Shown here: positions 8,751 through 17,947 of the stretch, in pieces
Layout: each line of letters starts with the position of its first letter
How positions within the stretch are numbered: position 1 is the stretch's first letter
Made by a program: the position numbers and the translations under genes
The notes under the pieces: generated by a model
The model's database searches: none
What the model was told of the DNA's origin: nothing
Seen by the model: only the letters and a program-made list of their open reading frames with translations
Origin: Acetatifactor sp.
Lineage (GTDB): Bacteria; Bacillota; Clostridia; Lachnospirales; Lachnospiraceae
Length of the DNA: 47,853 bases
Direction: 5' to 3'
Assembly: GCA_022511425.1 (NCBI GenBank)
Contig: JAFLRO010000010.1
Location: forward strand, 1-47,853

Positions 8751-10952
8751 TTACTCAACCACCTTATAGGACATTCCTTCGAGGGTGTGACCGTCTGCAC
8801 TCTGCTCAGAATTACTGTAGTTAATGTAGATCTTCACACCGTTGTCATAGGTTACGACCCTAATACCGTTCTCTCTGATTTCGTGCCCTGTAATGAACGC
8901 GCCTGCCACCTTTTCGTTTACCGCTCCAAGTTCTTTTGAATATTCGATGATGGTGTCACGGTATACACTGTACTCGGAGCTGTAAATATCACTGGAGTTG
9001 GTATAAATCAGGTCAGCGGAGCTCTCCTTGGTAATGTAAAAGGAAGGATAGGTTCCTGCCTCTACCATCTTTAAGAAGAATTCCTGCTTGTTGGCCTCAA
9101 AATTAACATAGTCTGAATAAACCGGAATCACACCCTTCAGTACCATTGACATGAAGGGAATGCTCTCGTCCTCATATATGTAACTGGAGGTGTAGAGCGG
9201 CATATCCAGAAATGCGTCCGTATATTTCCACAGGTACGCGTAAGGAGTTTCCAGCACAAGGTTCGTACTGCTATCCAGAGCACTGAACATTTGATCGTAG
9301 CTGTCCGCACATTCATACCGCGTGTAAGTTTTTCCACTGTAAGTATAGCTGAACAGGGTGTTGCTGACACCGGCAATCGCTATGTTGTTTACACTCTTTT
9401 TCGCAGCGCTGCCCACAAACTTAGTCAGTAAGGTATTCGTTCTGGCAGGCGTGAGGAAATTGAACTCCTCATACACATCCTTATAAGTATCTTCAACATA
9501 TTTTCTCTTGTTGATCTGTTTGATCACGTTAAAGGTCGCGTTATTTTCATCCGGATTGATCCGCAGTGCATCTTCATATAAGTAGAACTGAATATTCTTT
9601 TCAGCAGCCTCCTTGAAAAGCTTTGTAAGTTCTGAGGTTCCGCCTATCTTACTGTCCGCCTTGTAGGAAGTCACAGGCAGATTATAAATTCCGCCTTTCT
9701 GCCAACCCTTATAGGCGCTGAACATATTTGTCACACCTGCGGTTTCCAGATCTGAATAAATCTCACGGATATCATCCACTGTAGTCATGACTACAGCATT
9801 AGTGCCAATCACCCAGGCTTCCCGATCCGTTCCCAGGAAATCAACCCTGGTTCGATAGGAGTCCTCCTTCACGGTAAGTCCACCGTTATCTAACAGATAA
9901 TTTCTGTAAGCTACAGCCATGCCGCTATAGTTGGCATTATTCCCTGAGAGGAACAGATAGTGCACCTGAAGGTTCGAGTGGCTTCTGTCGGATTCCAAAG
10001 CATCGAAGGAACCTACTGTAGTATTGTTACTGGTAGGCTGTTTATACAGCCTTCTCTCGATAAACCTTGCCGAAATACGGTTATAATCAATGTTAGAACC
10101 GTTGGGTGATGCCTCTATGGTAGCTCTCTCGGCTCCGTCTTCCACAACCGCCAGATATGCGATACCGTCTTCCGTGTAAGCCATACCGTACACAGGAGCC
10201 ATCACGTCGTTGGCATTGTTCACCATCTTATAGCGATCCCAGAACAGGGTGACGACACCGCTGTCTACGAAGCCCACGTCCGTACCATAAATCATACTGG
10301 AGAAACCGCTCTTGAACCGTCCTTCCTTGTCATCCAGATAGATCAGAGCGCCGTTTCCGTCAGGGATGAACATATAGCCTTCTTTGCTGTCCAGGTAGGT
10401 AGCTCCGAGATAGGGATACATTGTAATGGTTCCAATGTAATAAGTTGTATCGTCCTCCCGGATGGATTCGTCGGGAATCCGTGTCACCACGCCGTCTTCT
10501 GTGAGTTCAACCTCCAAAGTCATTCCCAGCTTGTATTTGTTCCAGTAAACATCAGCGGAAAAACCGTTATTCGTATAGTTGATGGTCTTTGTCACATCGT
10601 CATTGATGAGATCTGCCTGGAGGTTATCGTTAGTGCCGTAAATCAACTGAAGTACCAACGCAGAACGCATCTGGCCCAGCCACAGATCATTGTTCTTTCC
10701 GTCATCGTAAGAGACTGCAGATTCCATGTACCTGCCTGTGGCCTTATCCTGCACTATGATGGAGAGATATTCTTCATTCATGTACAACGAGTAGCTGTCA
10801 TTCTCTGCAATCAGCTTGTGTCCGTTCAGCTCCTGCGCTGCAGCCTGCACTGTCAGGGGAGCGGAAAGTACGCCTGGCAAGGTCAGAAGACACACTACCG
10901 ACAGCAGAAGAGCAATCTTATTATTCCATTTTTGCTTCCACTTAGTTGCCAA
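8751..10952 (-). CDS. Secreted DUF5696-domain protein of the sugar-transport operon
   Basis: Secreted protein of 733 residues. I choose TTG 10952-10950 as start because GAGAGGTGGTG lies 7 nt before it and the next residues form a clean signal peptide (KWNNKIALLLSVV ... cut near VQA); longer versions begin inside the upstream gene with a non-signal sequence. It overlaps the upstream stop by 11 bp. The N-terminal half is beta-rich (GHKLIAENDSYSLYMNEEY). The C-terminal half matches DUF5696 and includes GWQKGGIYNLP and LYEDALRINPD, which look like strands of a glycosidase-type barrel. The enzymatic role is unproven. Position between two permease pairs implies a role in sugar capture or processing. 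Confidence 0.75.
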   Translation of the reverse strand: MATKWKQKWNNKIALLLSVVCLLTLPGVLSAPLTVQAAAQELNGHKLIAENDSYSLYMNEEYLSIIVQDKATGRYMESAVSYDDGKNNDLWLGQMRSALVLQLIYGTNDNLQADLINDDVTKTINYTNNGFSADVYWNKYKLGMTLEVELTEDGVVTRIPDESIREDDTTYYIGTITMYPYLGATYLDSKEGYMFIPDGNGALIYLDDKEGRFKSGFSSMIYGTDVGFVDSGVVTLFWDRYKMVNNANDVMAPVYGMAYTEDGIAYLAVVEDGAERATIEASPNGSNIDYNRISARFIERRLYKQPTSNNTTVGSFDALESDRSHSNLQVHYLFLSGNNANYSGMAVAYRNYLLDNGGLTVKEDSYRTRVDFLGTDREAWVIGTNAVVMTTVDDIREIYSDLETAGVTNMFSAYKGWQKGGIYNLPVTSYKADSKIGGTSELTKLFKEAAEKNIQFYLYEDALRINPDENNATFNVIKQINKRKYVEDTYKDVYEEFNFLTPARTNTLLTKFVGSAAKKSVNNIAIAGVSNTLFSYTYSGKTYTRYECADSYDQMFSALDSSTNLVLETPYAYLWKYTDAFLDMPLYTSSYIYEDESIPFMSMVLKGVIPVYSDYVNFEANKQEFFLKMVEAGTYPSFYITKESSADLIYTNSSDIYSSEYSVYRDTIIEYSKELGAVNEKVAGAFITGHEIRENGIRVVTYDNGVKIYINYSNSEQSADGHTLEGMSYKVVE

Positions 10953-13002
10953 TCTTATACACCACCTCTCCGAATATGGACTGTACGAAATCAAACACCT
11001 GTGACCACAAAACATAAATGATGAATGCCAACAGCAGCGCAATCAGAATTGTAAACGCCGTGAGACCGATAATCTTAACAGTTTCTTTGATCGTATAATT
11101 GTTGATCTCCCGGATGGAGATAAACACCAGTATGGCGATCCACACAATCATGAACAGCTGTGCAAATTCTACAAAGAACACCTCATTGTCAGTCACCACA
11201 TGGGAGAGCACGAAAATAATGGGAGTGAATACCAGGTAAGGAGCCAGGCTGTAAACGAAAGAACAGTAAATGTGCTTCAGTTTACCTTCGCCGTCGTTGA
11301 TAGTACACATCAGGTAGTTACATCCCGTTACCAATACCAGCGCGATTATCACCAGGCCAATGTCAGAGACAATGTCATATGAGCCTTCTCTCACTGTTTT
11401 CAACAAGAATCCACAGAAATACTTGTTGATGATGAAGAAGAGAATAACAAGCGCCAGCATAACATTGGAACTGGCTATGGACACCTGTTCCTGTCTCTTG
11501 ATGCCATAGCAGCCATCCAGCGGATGTCTCATAAAATAGAACATATACCGCAGTTCTTTTATAAGCTTTACCTCTCCTACCTTGGAAAGCCCAGCTCTCA
11601 CAGGCTTCAAGATACCTTTTTTCTTATCCAGTGTCTTTATGATCTTACTGATAATCCAAATTGCCAGAACGATCAGAATCACCGCCACCAGATTTCTCTT
11701 TAGCCAGTTGTTGCGTATCTCCCAGAAGGCATCTGAATATCCTTCATAGTCCTTAGCCAACTTGGAATAAACAATGGCATTATCGTAATCCTCTTCCTGG
11801 ATAAGCGCCCTGCCCATTGCCATGTTGGCATAATCGAACAGGTTGTTCATCTTCAAGACTTCTGTCAAAGGCTCTTTACTCTCTGTATAGCGCCCCTTGG
11901 AGAACAGATAGAGCGCCTCGTGCAGCAGACCGGTAAACTCTGTGGGTTCGTAGATCTGAATCCAGGCATTATCGGAATCAAGCACATAAATTTTGTCGTC
12001 ACTGCCAATCTGAATAGCTTCCAACCTTGTGGAAAGGCCGATTCTCTGCTGACCGTCGTCACTGCCGCCGAACACGAAGAGCAGTTCACCTTCGTTGGTG
12101 TATTCATAGATATAACCCTGAGCAGATGCCACGAACACATTATCGTGATTACCTACCGCTACAGCTGCAGGCACATCTTCATAGGCATCCGCTGCGCCGT
12201 TGATCATATCCGTACCTGCGATATTCAGCCTCTTCAGAGTCTTTTCTTTCTCACCTCGGGTAACTGTATAGATCAGGCCTTTTTCATCAATTGCCATATT
12301 GTCAGGAGTAGAGGGGATATTAGCCTGGGATTTCGCCCTCTGGGCATCGGTCTGGATAGCCCTCCAAATAATGTTCCACAATGAAGGATCCGTGCCATTA
12401 GTACCAAAATATCCAAGGAAAGTACCGCCTTCCACCGGGCTGATCTGCACAATACCGTTGGTATTGGACTCGCAGATCACATACATCGTACCTGCTTCGT
12501 TCACTACGATCTTCAGGGGCAGGAAGTCCTGCGTGCTGCCGTACAGAGGATGTTCGGGTTTCCCATAGGTGTGAATCAGATTTCCCTTCTTGTCAAACAG
12601 GAAAACGCTTTTGGCATCTCTGTCCGCCACATAGCAGGTACCATCACCGGTCACATACAGACCACGAGGATTCACCAGAGTGCCCTCGCCAAAGGTCATC
12701 ACCAGCTCACCCTCCATGTCGGATACCACCACTCGGGCATTGCCGCTATCCAGAATATAAATATAACCGTCATCCGTCAGCATGAAATCCGTGGGACCCA
12801 CCAAGAACTCTTCGCCCACCTTGGTAATGGTGGCATAGGGCAGATAAGCCGTCTGGGTCTCTGTCACATAGCCATATCCGTCCACCGTGTAGGTACGGTA
12901 GGGAGAATCCGCGCTGACTTCTGTCGCCGGTAACACAGCCATTGCCGCCACAAGGAGGACTGCTGCCAATGAAAATAATAGTTTTTTGGACGTCTTTTTC
13001 AT
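10942..13002 (-). CDS. NHL-repeat / TPR-like / YIP1-family membrane protein
   Basis: Membrane protein of 686 residues starting at ATG 13002 (an in-frame TTG precedes it; AAGGT supports the ATG). Order: signal peptide 1-32; NHL beta-propeller about 60-355 with repeats such as GPTDFMLTDDGYIYILDS, NPRGLYVTGDGTCYVADR and DNMAIDEKGLIYTV; a TPR-like pair (LYLFSKGRYTESKEPLTEVL, YDNAIVYSKLAKDYEGY); a transmembrane helix near 430-450; then a YIP1-type domain with about five helices. The propeller should face outside. It lies directly before the DUF5696 gene. No catalytic motif is seen; a scaffold or sensor for the importer is a guess. Confidence 0.75.
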   Translation of the reverse strand: MKKTSKKLLFSLAAVLLVAAMAVLPATEVSADSPYRTYTVDGYGYVTETQTAYLPYATITKVGEEFLVGPTDFMLTDDGYIYILDSGNARVVVSDMEGELVMTFGEGTLVNPRGLYVTGDGTCYVADRDAKSVFLFDKKGNLIHTYGKPEHPLYGSTQDFLPLKIVVNEAGTMYVICESNTNGIVQISPVEGGTFLGYFGTNGTDPSLWNIIWRAIQTDAQRAKSQANIPSTPDNMAIDEKGLIYTVTRGEKEKTLKRLNIAGTDMINGAADAYEDVPAAVAVGNHDNVFVASAQGYIYEYTNEGELLFVFGGSDDGQQRIGLSTRLEAIQIGSDDKIYVLDSDNAWIQIYEPTEFTGLLHEALYLFSKGRYTESKEPLTEVLKMNNLFDYANMAMGRALIQEEDYDNAIVYSKLAKDYEGYSDAFWEIRNNWLKRNLVAVILIVLAIWIISKIIKTLDKKKGILKPVRAGLSKVGEVKLIKELRYMFYFMRHPLDGCYGIKRQEQVSIASSNVMLALVILFFIINKYFCGFLLKTVREGSYDIVSDIGLVIIALVLVTGCNYLMCTINDGEGKLKHIYCSFVYSLAPYLVFTPIIFVLSHVVTDNEVFFVEFAQLFMIVWIAILVFISIREINNYTIKETVKIIGLTAFTILIALLLAFIIYVLWSQVFDFVQSIFGEVVYKIGN

Positions 13003-13076
13003 CAATTTACCTTTCTGTGAGCCTTCTACATTACGATTACGCGAAAAATGCCTGCTCTTGGCACTCTTCTCACACT

Positions 13077-13952
13077 TTACTTAATACCGGAATGCGCCAT
13101 TGTGTTCATAACATTCTTCTGCAGGATACAGAACAGCACCAGGTTCGGCACGAACATAATCAGGGAAGCTGCTGCCGACATACCCTGTCCGGCTACGTTG
13201 TTTGTGGTAGAAACGCTGGTCAGCGTGTTCATATAAAATGCAAGTGTCTTTAGGCCATCATCGTTCACGTAGTAGTTGGAGGCTTCCATATTGGTCCAAA
13301 CCTGCTGGAATACCAGGATGGCCGCAGTTGCAATAGCGGGCTTGATCAGGGGCAGTATCACTTTCGTGTAGATATGTATCTCTTTTGCCCCGTCCATATA
13401 TGCCGCTTCAATCAGGGAATCGGGCACCTGATCCACAAACTGCTTCACCAAAAACAGCGCCACTGGCAGGGGAATCAGGGGAAGAATCTGCGCCCAGTAA
13501 GTGTTGGTCATACCCAACACATTTACCACCAGATAACGGGGAATCATCACTGCCACCGGCACAAACATCAGTGCCAACTGGTTGATCTGCATTGCGGTGT
13601 CACGACCCTTGTACTTCAGCTTAGAAAGCGAGTATGCAGCCGCTGTTGAGAAGACCAGAGAGGAAAACACCACTGCAATAGTAATCAGCAGGCTGTTAAA
13701 TACGTACTTGGAAAGCGGTATTCCCGCTGACCTTGACGCCTTGAACAGATTTCGGAAATTGTCCAGGGTCGGGTGGGTCGTGATAAACTTGGGCGGGAAC
13801 GCGAACAGCTCCTGCATGGGTTTAAACGCGTGGAATACGATAAATACAATGGGAAGTCCGGTCAGGATCACCAGTGGAAGCACTGCCAGCATGATCTTAA
13901 TCTGACCCGGCTCAAATTTATTTGGATTAATTTTATGCCCTTTATATGCCAT
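13077..13952 (-). CDS. Carbohydrate ABC transporter permease, MalG type (second pair)
   Basis: Permease of 291 residues. ATG 13952 follows AGGAGGAGCAGAA, so the 23-codon upstream extension is rejected. It shows LSKLKYKG after the second helix, LPLIPLPVALFLVKQFV, and an EAA loop EAAYMDGAKEIHIYTKVILP. The C-terminus ends NVMNTMAHSGIK, typical for MalG-like proteins. It lies 20 bp from the MalF-type partner 13972-14877, and the pair probably works with the 989-residue binding protein encoded upstream. It is clearly different from the other MalG-type permease in this operon, so this is not a recent duplication. Confidence 0.93.
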   Translation of the reverse strand: MAYKGHKINPNKFEPGQIKIMLAVLPLVILTGLPIVFIVFHAFKPMQELFAFPPKFITTHPTLDNFRNLFKASRSAGIPLSKYVFNSLLITIAVVFSSLVFSTAAAYSLSKLKYKGRDTAMQINQLALMFVPVAVMIPRYLVVNVLGMTNTYWAQILPLIPLPVALFLVKQFVDQVPDSLIEAAYMDGAKEIHIYTKVILPLIKPAIATAAILVFQQVWTNMEASNYYVNDDGLKTLAFYMNTLTSVSTTNNVAGQGMSAAASLIMFVPNLVLFCILQKNVMNTMAHSGIK

Positions 13953-13971
13953 TTCTGCTCCTCCTAAACCC

Positions 13972-14877
13972 TTAATCCTCTCCGAACAGTCTCTTGGAAA
14001 TCGTTGAGAATACCTGTACAATCAACAGTAGCGCTACGGAAACGGCTGCTGCATAACCCATCTCATATCGAATAAAGCCGTAGTCCTCAATGTGGTTCAC
14101 AATCAGCTGTGCCGCATAACCCGGTGTGGGGTTGCCGGCCAGCATGGAAGCGATCTGTCCGTTCTGAAAAGCGCCTACAATCTGCATCACGGCTGCGAAC
14201 AGCATCTGGGGTCTCATGCTGGGGATGGTCACATAAAGCATCTCCTGGAAACGGTTCTTTACACCATCGATTGCTGCCGCCTCGTAAAGGGATTCATCCG
14301 TGTTCAGGATTCCGGCAAGGATGGCCAGGAAACCCACACCCATGCTGCTCCAGAGTCCGATAATAATAACAATGGGCAGCAGATAATTTGCATTAACCAG
14401 CCAGATAATAGGTTCATTGATCACTCCGATATCCATGAGCCAGCTATTGAGATAACCGGTCTGGTCGCCAGTAAAGATGATCTTCCAAAGCACGGTCATC
14501 GCAATACCGGTGGTCATACTGGGTGAGTAAAGAATCAGCGCGAACACTGTCCGGGGTACTTTGGGCAAGTTCGCCAGAGCCCATGCCAGCAGGAATGCCA
14601 GCACATATCCGCCCACACCTACGATCAGCGCGTACTTGACGGTATTCGGCAATACGAACTGCATGAAAGTCTCATCCGCTGTGATCAGGTTGATATAGTT
14701 CAAAAATCCCACAAGCTTCGGGAACTGTATGGCATTGAAGTTGGTGAAGGAAAGGACTACTGCCAACAGTACCGGTGTCAGTATGAAAATGGTAAACAGC
14801 AGCGCATAGGGAAGAAGAAACAAATATCCCGCTTTGTTGGAATGCTCCCTACTGCCGATCTTGGTCTTTTTGCTCAT
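13972..14877 (-). CDS. Carbohydrate ABC transporter permease, MalF type (second pair)
   Basis: Permease of 301 residues with six helices. The first helix is preceded by [16 protein letters not shown] and the EAA loop reads [21 protein letters not shown]. The start has GAGAGGTAGCA upstream. Unlike the first MalF in this locus it ends shortly after the last helix ([10 protein letters not shown]), with no basic tail. The gene sits between the large binding protein gene and its MalG partner, the standard order for this importer type. Confidence 0.93.
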   Translation of the reverse strand: MSKKTKIGSREHSNKAGYLFLLPYALLFTIFILTPVLLAVVLSFTNFNAIQFPKLVGFLNYINLITADETFMQFVLPNTVKYALIVGVGGYVLAFLLAWALANLPKVPRTVFALILYSPSMTTGIAMTVLWKIIFTGDQTGYLNSWLMDIGVINEPIIWLVNANYLLPIVIIIGLWSSMGVGFLAILAGILNTDESLYEAAAIDGVKNRFQEMLYVTIPSMRPQMLFAAVMQIVGAFQNGQIASMLAGNPTPGYAAQLIVNHIEDYGFIRYEMGYAAAVSVALLLIVQVFSTISKRLFGED

Positions 14878-14931
14878 TGCTACCTCTCATTCTTCTGCTT
14901 ATCGCAGTTGTTACCTTTTCCTGATTTATGA

Positions 14932-17901
14932 CTAACGGTTCAGGATCCGGTGTACCACATCCACAGAAGGCACCAGATACTCCTCGATCACATTGCCCTC
15001 GCTGTCGATATAGCCGAACTCCTCCAGCTTTCTCTCCGTCTCCCGATCCACCAGCTTCACCATGTCATCAATGCGCGATCTCAACGTTTTACCCTGTACC
15101 ACAATGTCGTTGAAGGCATTGCTCAGTTCACGCTCCATCATATAGCTTCCCAGAAGTCTGGGTGCCTCCAGAATATTAGAGGCTTGTTCCATGATCACTT
15201 CCTTGTGAGCTGTGGGATAAGGCAGGTTGCCGAAGGCTTCCAAGTTCGCCGTGGGCCAGATATACTCGTCACCGTACATAATCTGGAGCATCTGTCCGAA
15301 CTCTGCCTGGACCTCAGCACTGGACCACCAATCCATGAACTCCCATGCCTGCTGCTCCCTCTCATCGTTGGAGCTGAACATCACCGTGCTCTCAGCACCG
15401 CCGGAGCAGTACCGCAGTACCTCTCCGGTCTCCTCATCCAGCCGTCCGGGAATCAGTGCGATCTCCCAGGAGTTGGCGATCTCGGGTGCCGCGTTCAGGA
15501 TCAGGTTATAAGAGTTAAAGTCTGCAATTCCGATGGGCAGGTCGCCGTTTCTAAAGTGCTGGTAGAAGTTGGGAACATCTACCGGCAGGTCATATATGGT
15601 AAACAACTCGGTCAGTGCTGTGATACCCTCGATGGAAGCCTCATCGTTCACAGTCAGATCCAGTGCGGTCTCACCGTAGAGCGATCCACCATACTGGAAG
15701 ATGATGGGCGTAGTTCCGTGGAAGTTACGCATTGCCATCATGGATGCAGTGGGGTAGTAAACATTCAGGCCTCTCATCTGCAGGTCGGGCAGCATGGCAA
15801 TCAAATCATCCAAAGTATTCGGTGCCTCCAGACCTAACTTCTCCAGAATATCTGACCGGTAGAACATGACATAGAAGTTCATGGTTTCCGGCAGAGAGTA
15901 CAGGCCGTCCCCTATAACGGAGGATACCAGTATTCCTTCGTTGTATCTTCCGAACACTTCCTGGTAATTGTCAAATTTGGTTAAATCCACAAGAGCGCCG
16001 CGGATACCAAGCTCGAAGGGGATGGAGTAGTTGATGCCGGTGGCAATATCCGGCGTATCCCCGGAGGCATTTGCCAGCACCAGCTTGTTGGCATCCGTCA
16101 TGAGGGAGAGATCCACCTCAATGCCCGTCTGTGCGGTAAATTGCTCGTCGATCATCTTCTGCATGATCTCCACGTACTGTCTGGGTCTGTTCACCCAGAC
16201 CTGCAGATGGCTTTCGTCCGTGTTGCTTGCGGAATAAGATGTTCCAAAGAAGGAATTGGCAAACCTCTGGATGGAAAGCCAAATCCCCTGAAAGAAGCCA
16301 AGCTTCTTCGGCAGCTTTGCATCCTCCTGATATACATAGAGCCTATCTATGGAAAGATTGTTCCGATTGATCAGGTCAATAAAGTTTGCAATCTGAGTAT
16401 TGATGGAGTTCTGGCTGGTGGACAGCTCATCCACACGGTAGATCAGCTCGTTGGGCTCATCACCCAGGGTCTTCAGCTGCTTTGCCGCTATAATCAGGTA
16501 TGCGAATGCAGCCACATCCTCGGGATCATCCTCATCCACAAACTGTGTGCCAATCTCCGCCAGGTCATACAGCCGATCCACCCAGCCGTAAATCCTGGTC
16601 TGTACGTCAGGTATGTATCTGGTCAGCCGCAGGTCGCGGTATTTATCCTTGTTGGTACCGGCCACCTTGGTCACTTCCAGTGACAGGTCGTTGATACCGT
16701 TCATGATCATATCCACCTGCTCAAGTACATACCGCAGGTTATCTGCGCTGATGGTGGCGGAGATAGTGTGATAACCCTCTTCCAGATAAACACTCAGGTT
16801 GTTGCCGTCGTTGTCCTGAAGAGTGGTAGTGCGGTATTTAGTAGTGTATTCCGCCTGCCAATTCTGGAATGCAGTGTTGGGAATCTCTCCGTCAATTTCC
16901 CAGTCCAGGAACACAGGAAACTCGTTCTTATCGGACTGCCTGTAGTTCATGGCAAAGTAATAGTAGCCAGCCTTGTCAACGCGGAAAGACCACGTGATAG
17001 TCTGACCCGCTGTCTTAAAGGAAGCACTGTCCACGGTGTTAAGCACGGTCTCCGTAGCGCTCAAGGGATTTACTGCGGAGTCATACTCGCCGGTAGCATG
17101 AATGGAGGAATCATTGCGCAGATAGAAATCCTCACCCTCGATTGTAATCAGTTCGTTGCCTTCTGCCTTCTGGGAACCGGTATATTCCGGAACAGTTTGG
17201 GGCTTCTGTAAATAGAGGTTTCCAAGCAGGAATTTGCCTTCGCTGACTGTAATCACCAGCTCGTGGGTGCCTTGGGTCAGTTCTATGCTCAAGGGCCGGG
17301 AGTACCGGTAGCTGGCATCGGACAGGGATTTGTTCTCCCACTGAATCAGCTTATCCGGCATGGTAACAATCTCATTGCCGTAACGATCAACGGAAATCTC
17401 GCTGTCCTGTACCCATGTAGTCTCAAAGGAAAGGTTTCTGGCTTCATAAAAGGGATAGTCCCCATCCACCATCAGCGCAAACTCAATGGGGAGAATGGAC
17501 TGATCGTAGGAAAGATAGTCAAAGCCCAGCCAGTACTGAGCCGTCTGGGGTACATTCACAGTCAGATGAAGCTCATCGCCCACCGACACATTGGCCACCT
17601 GATTTGCATATTCATAGTTATCTTGGGTCAAAAAACCTGAATCCCCCTGAGACAATACTTTGTCTATGGGTAAGGTCACAGTTTCCCCCGCATAGGCTGC
17701 CGATGTATAGCCTGAACTGACAATAGAGTAATTTGATGTCAGTCTCTCAATGCTGAAGGTCTCGCCCACAGCGCTTGTTCCTGTCTGCGCAGCGGGTTCT
17801 CCCTCTGCGCGAACTGTGGTATGATTTCCGAGGAACATCGGAACTGCCAGGCTGAGCGCCAGCCCTGCCGCTATGATTTGCCGATTCTTTTTCCGCAGCA
17901 T
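14932..17901 (-). CDS. Large secreted ABC solute-binding protein with N-terminal beta-sandwich modules
   Basis: Secreted 989-residue binding protein starting behind AAGGAGG. The signal peptide ends TTVRA and contains no lipobox Cys, so lipid anchoring is not predicted. Residues about 50-235 and 245-425 form two similar beta-rich modules, each with a YW.GFDY or YYFAMNYR-like segment and an ELxxGTHE/EGYHT turn, resembling CBM6/35-type folds. A helical linker of about 140 residues follows. From about 570 the sequence becomes a family 1 binding protein (RQYVEIMQKMIDEQFTAQTGI, NFYVMFYRSDILEKLGLE, SAEVQAEFGQM). The usual MalE length is 400-550, so this is about twice normal. It likely binds long arabino-oligosaccharides, but substrate is inferred. 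Confidence 0.85.
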   Translation of the reverse strand: MLRKKNRQIIAAGLALSLAVPMFLGNHTTVRAEGEPAAQTGTSAVGETFSIERLTSNYSIVSSGYTSAAYAGETVTLPIDKVLSQGDSGFLTQDNYEYANQVANVSVGDELHLTVNVPQTAQYWLGFDYLSYDQSILPIEFALMVDGDYPFYEARNLSFETTWVQDSEISVDRYGNEIVTMPDKLIQWENKSLSDASYRYSRPLSIELTQGTHELVITVSEGKFLLGNLYLQKPQTVPEYTGSQKAEGNELITIEGEDFYLRNDSSIHATGEYDSAVNPLSATETVLNTVDSASFKTAGQTITWSFRVDKAGYYYFAMNYRQSDKNEFPVFLDWEIDGEIPNTAFQNWQAEYTTKYRTTTLQDNDGNNLSVYLEEGYHTISATISADNLRYVLEQVDMIMNGINDLSLEVTKVAGTNKDKYRDLRLTRYIPDVQTRIYGWVDRLYDLAEIGTQFVDEDDPEDVAAFAYLIIAAKQLKTLGDEPNELIYRVDELSTSQNSINTQIANFIDLINRNNLSIDRLYVYQEDAKLPKKLGFFQGIWLSIQRFANSFFGTSYSASNTDESHLQVWVNRPRQYVEIMQKMIDEQFTAQTGIEVDLSLMTDANKLVLANASGDTPDIATGINYSIPFELGIRGALVDLTKFDNYQEVFGRYNEGILVSSVIGDGLYSLPETMNFYVMFYRSDILEKLGLEAPNTLDDLIAMLPDLQMRGLNVYYPTASMMAMRNFHGTTPIIFQYGGSLYGETALDLTVNDEASIEGITALTELFTIYDLPVDVPNFYQHFRNGDLPIGIADFNSYNLILNAAPEIANSWEIALIPGRLDEETGEVLRYCSGGAESTVMFSSNDEREQQAWEFMDWWSSAEVQAEFGQMLQIMYGDEYIWPTANLEAFGNLPYPTAHKEVIMEQASNILEAPRLLGSYMMERELSNAFNDIVVQGKTLRSRIDDMVKLVDRETERKLEEFGYIDSEGNVIEEYLVPSVDVVHRILNR

Positions 17902-17947
17902 ACGGAACCTCCTTACTAAACCGGTTATAATTTCCTTGTACGGCCGG

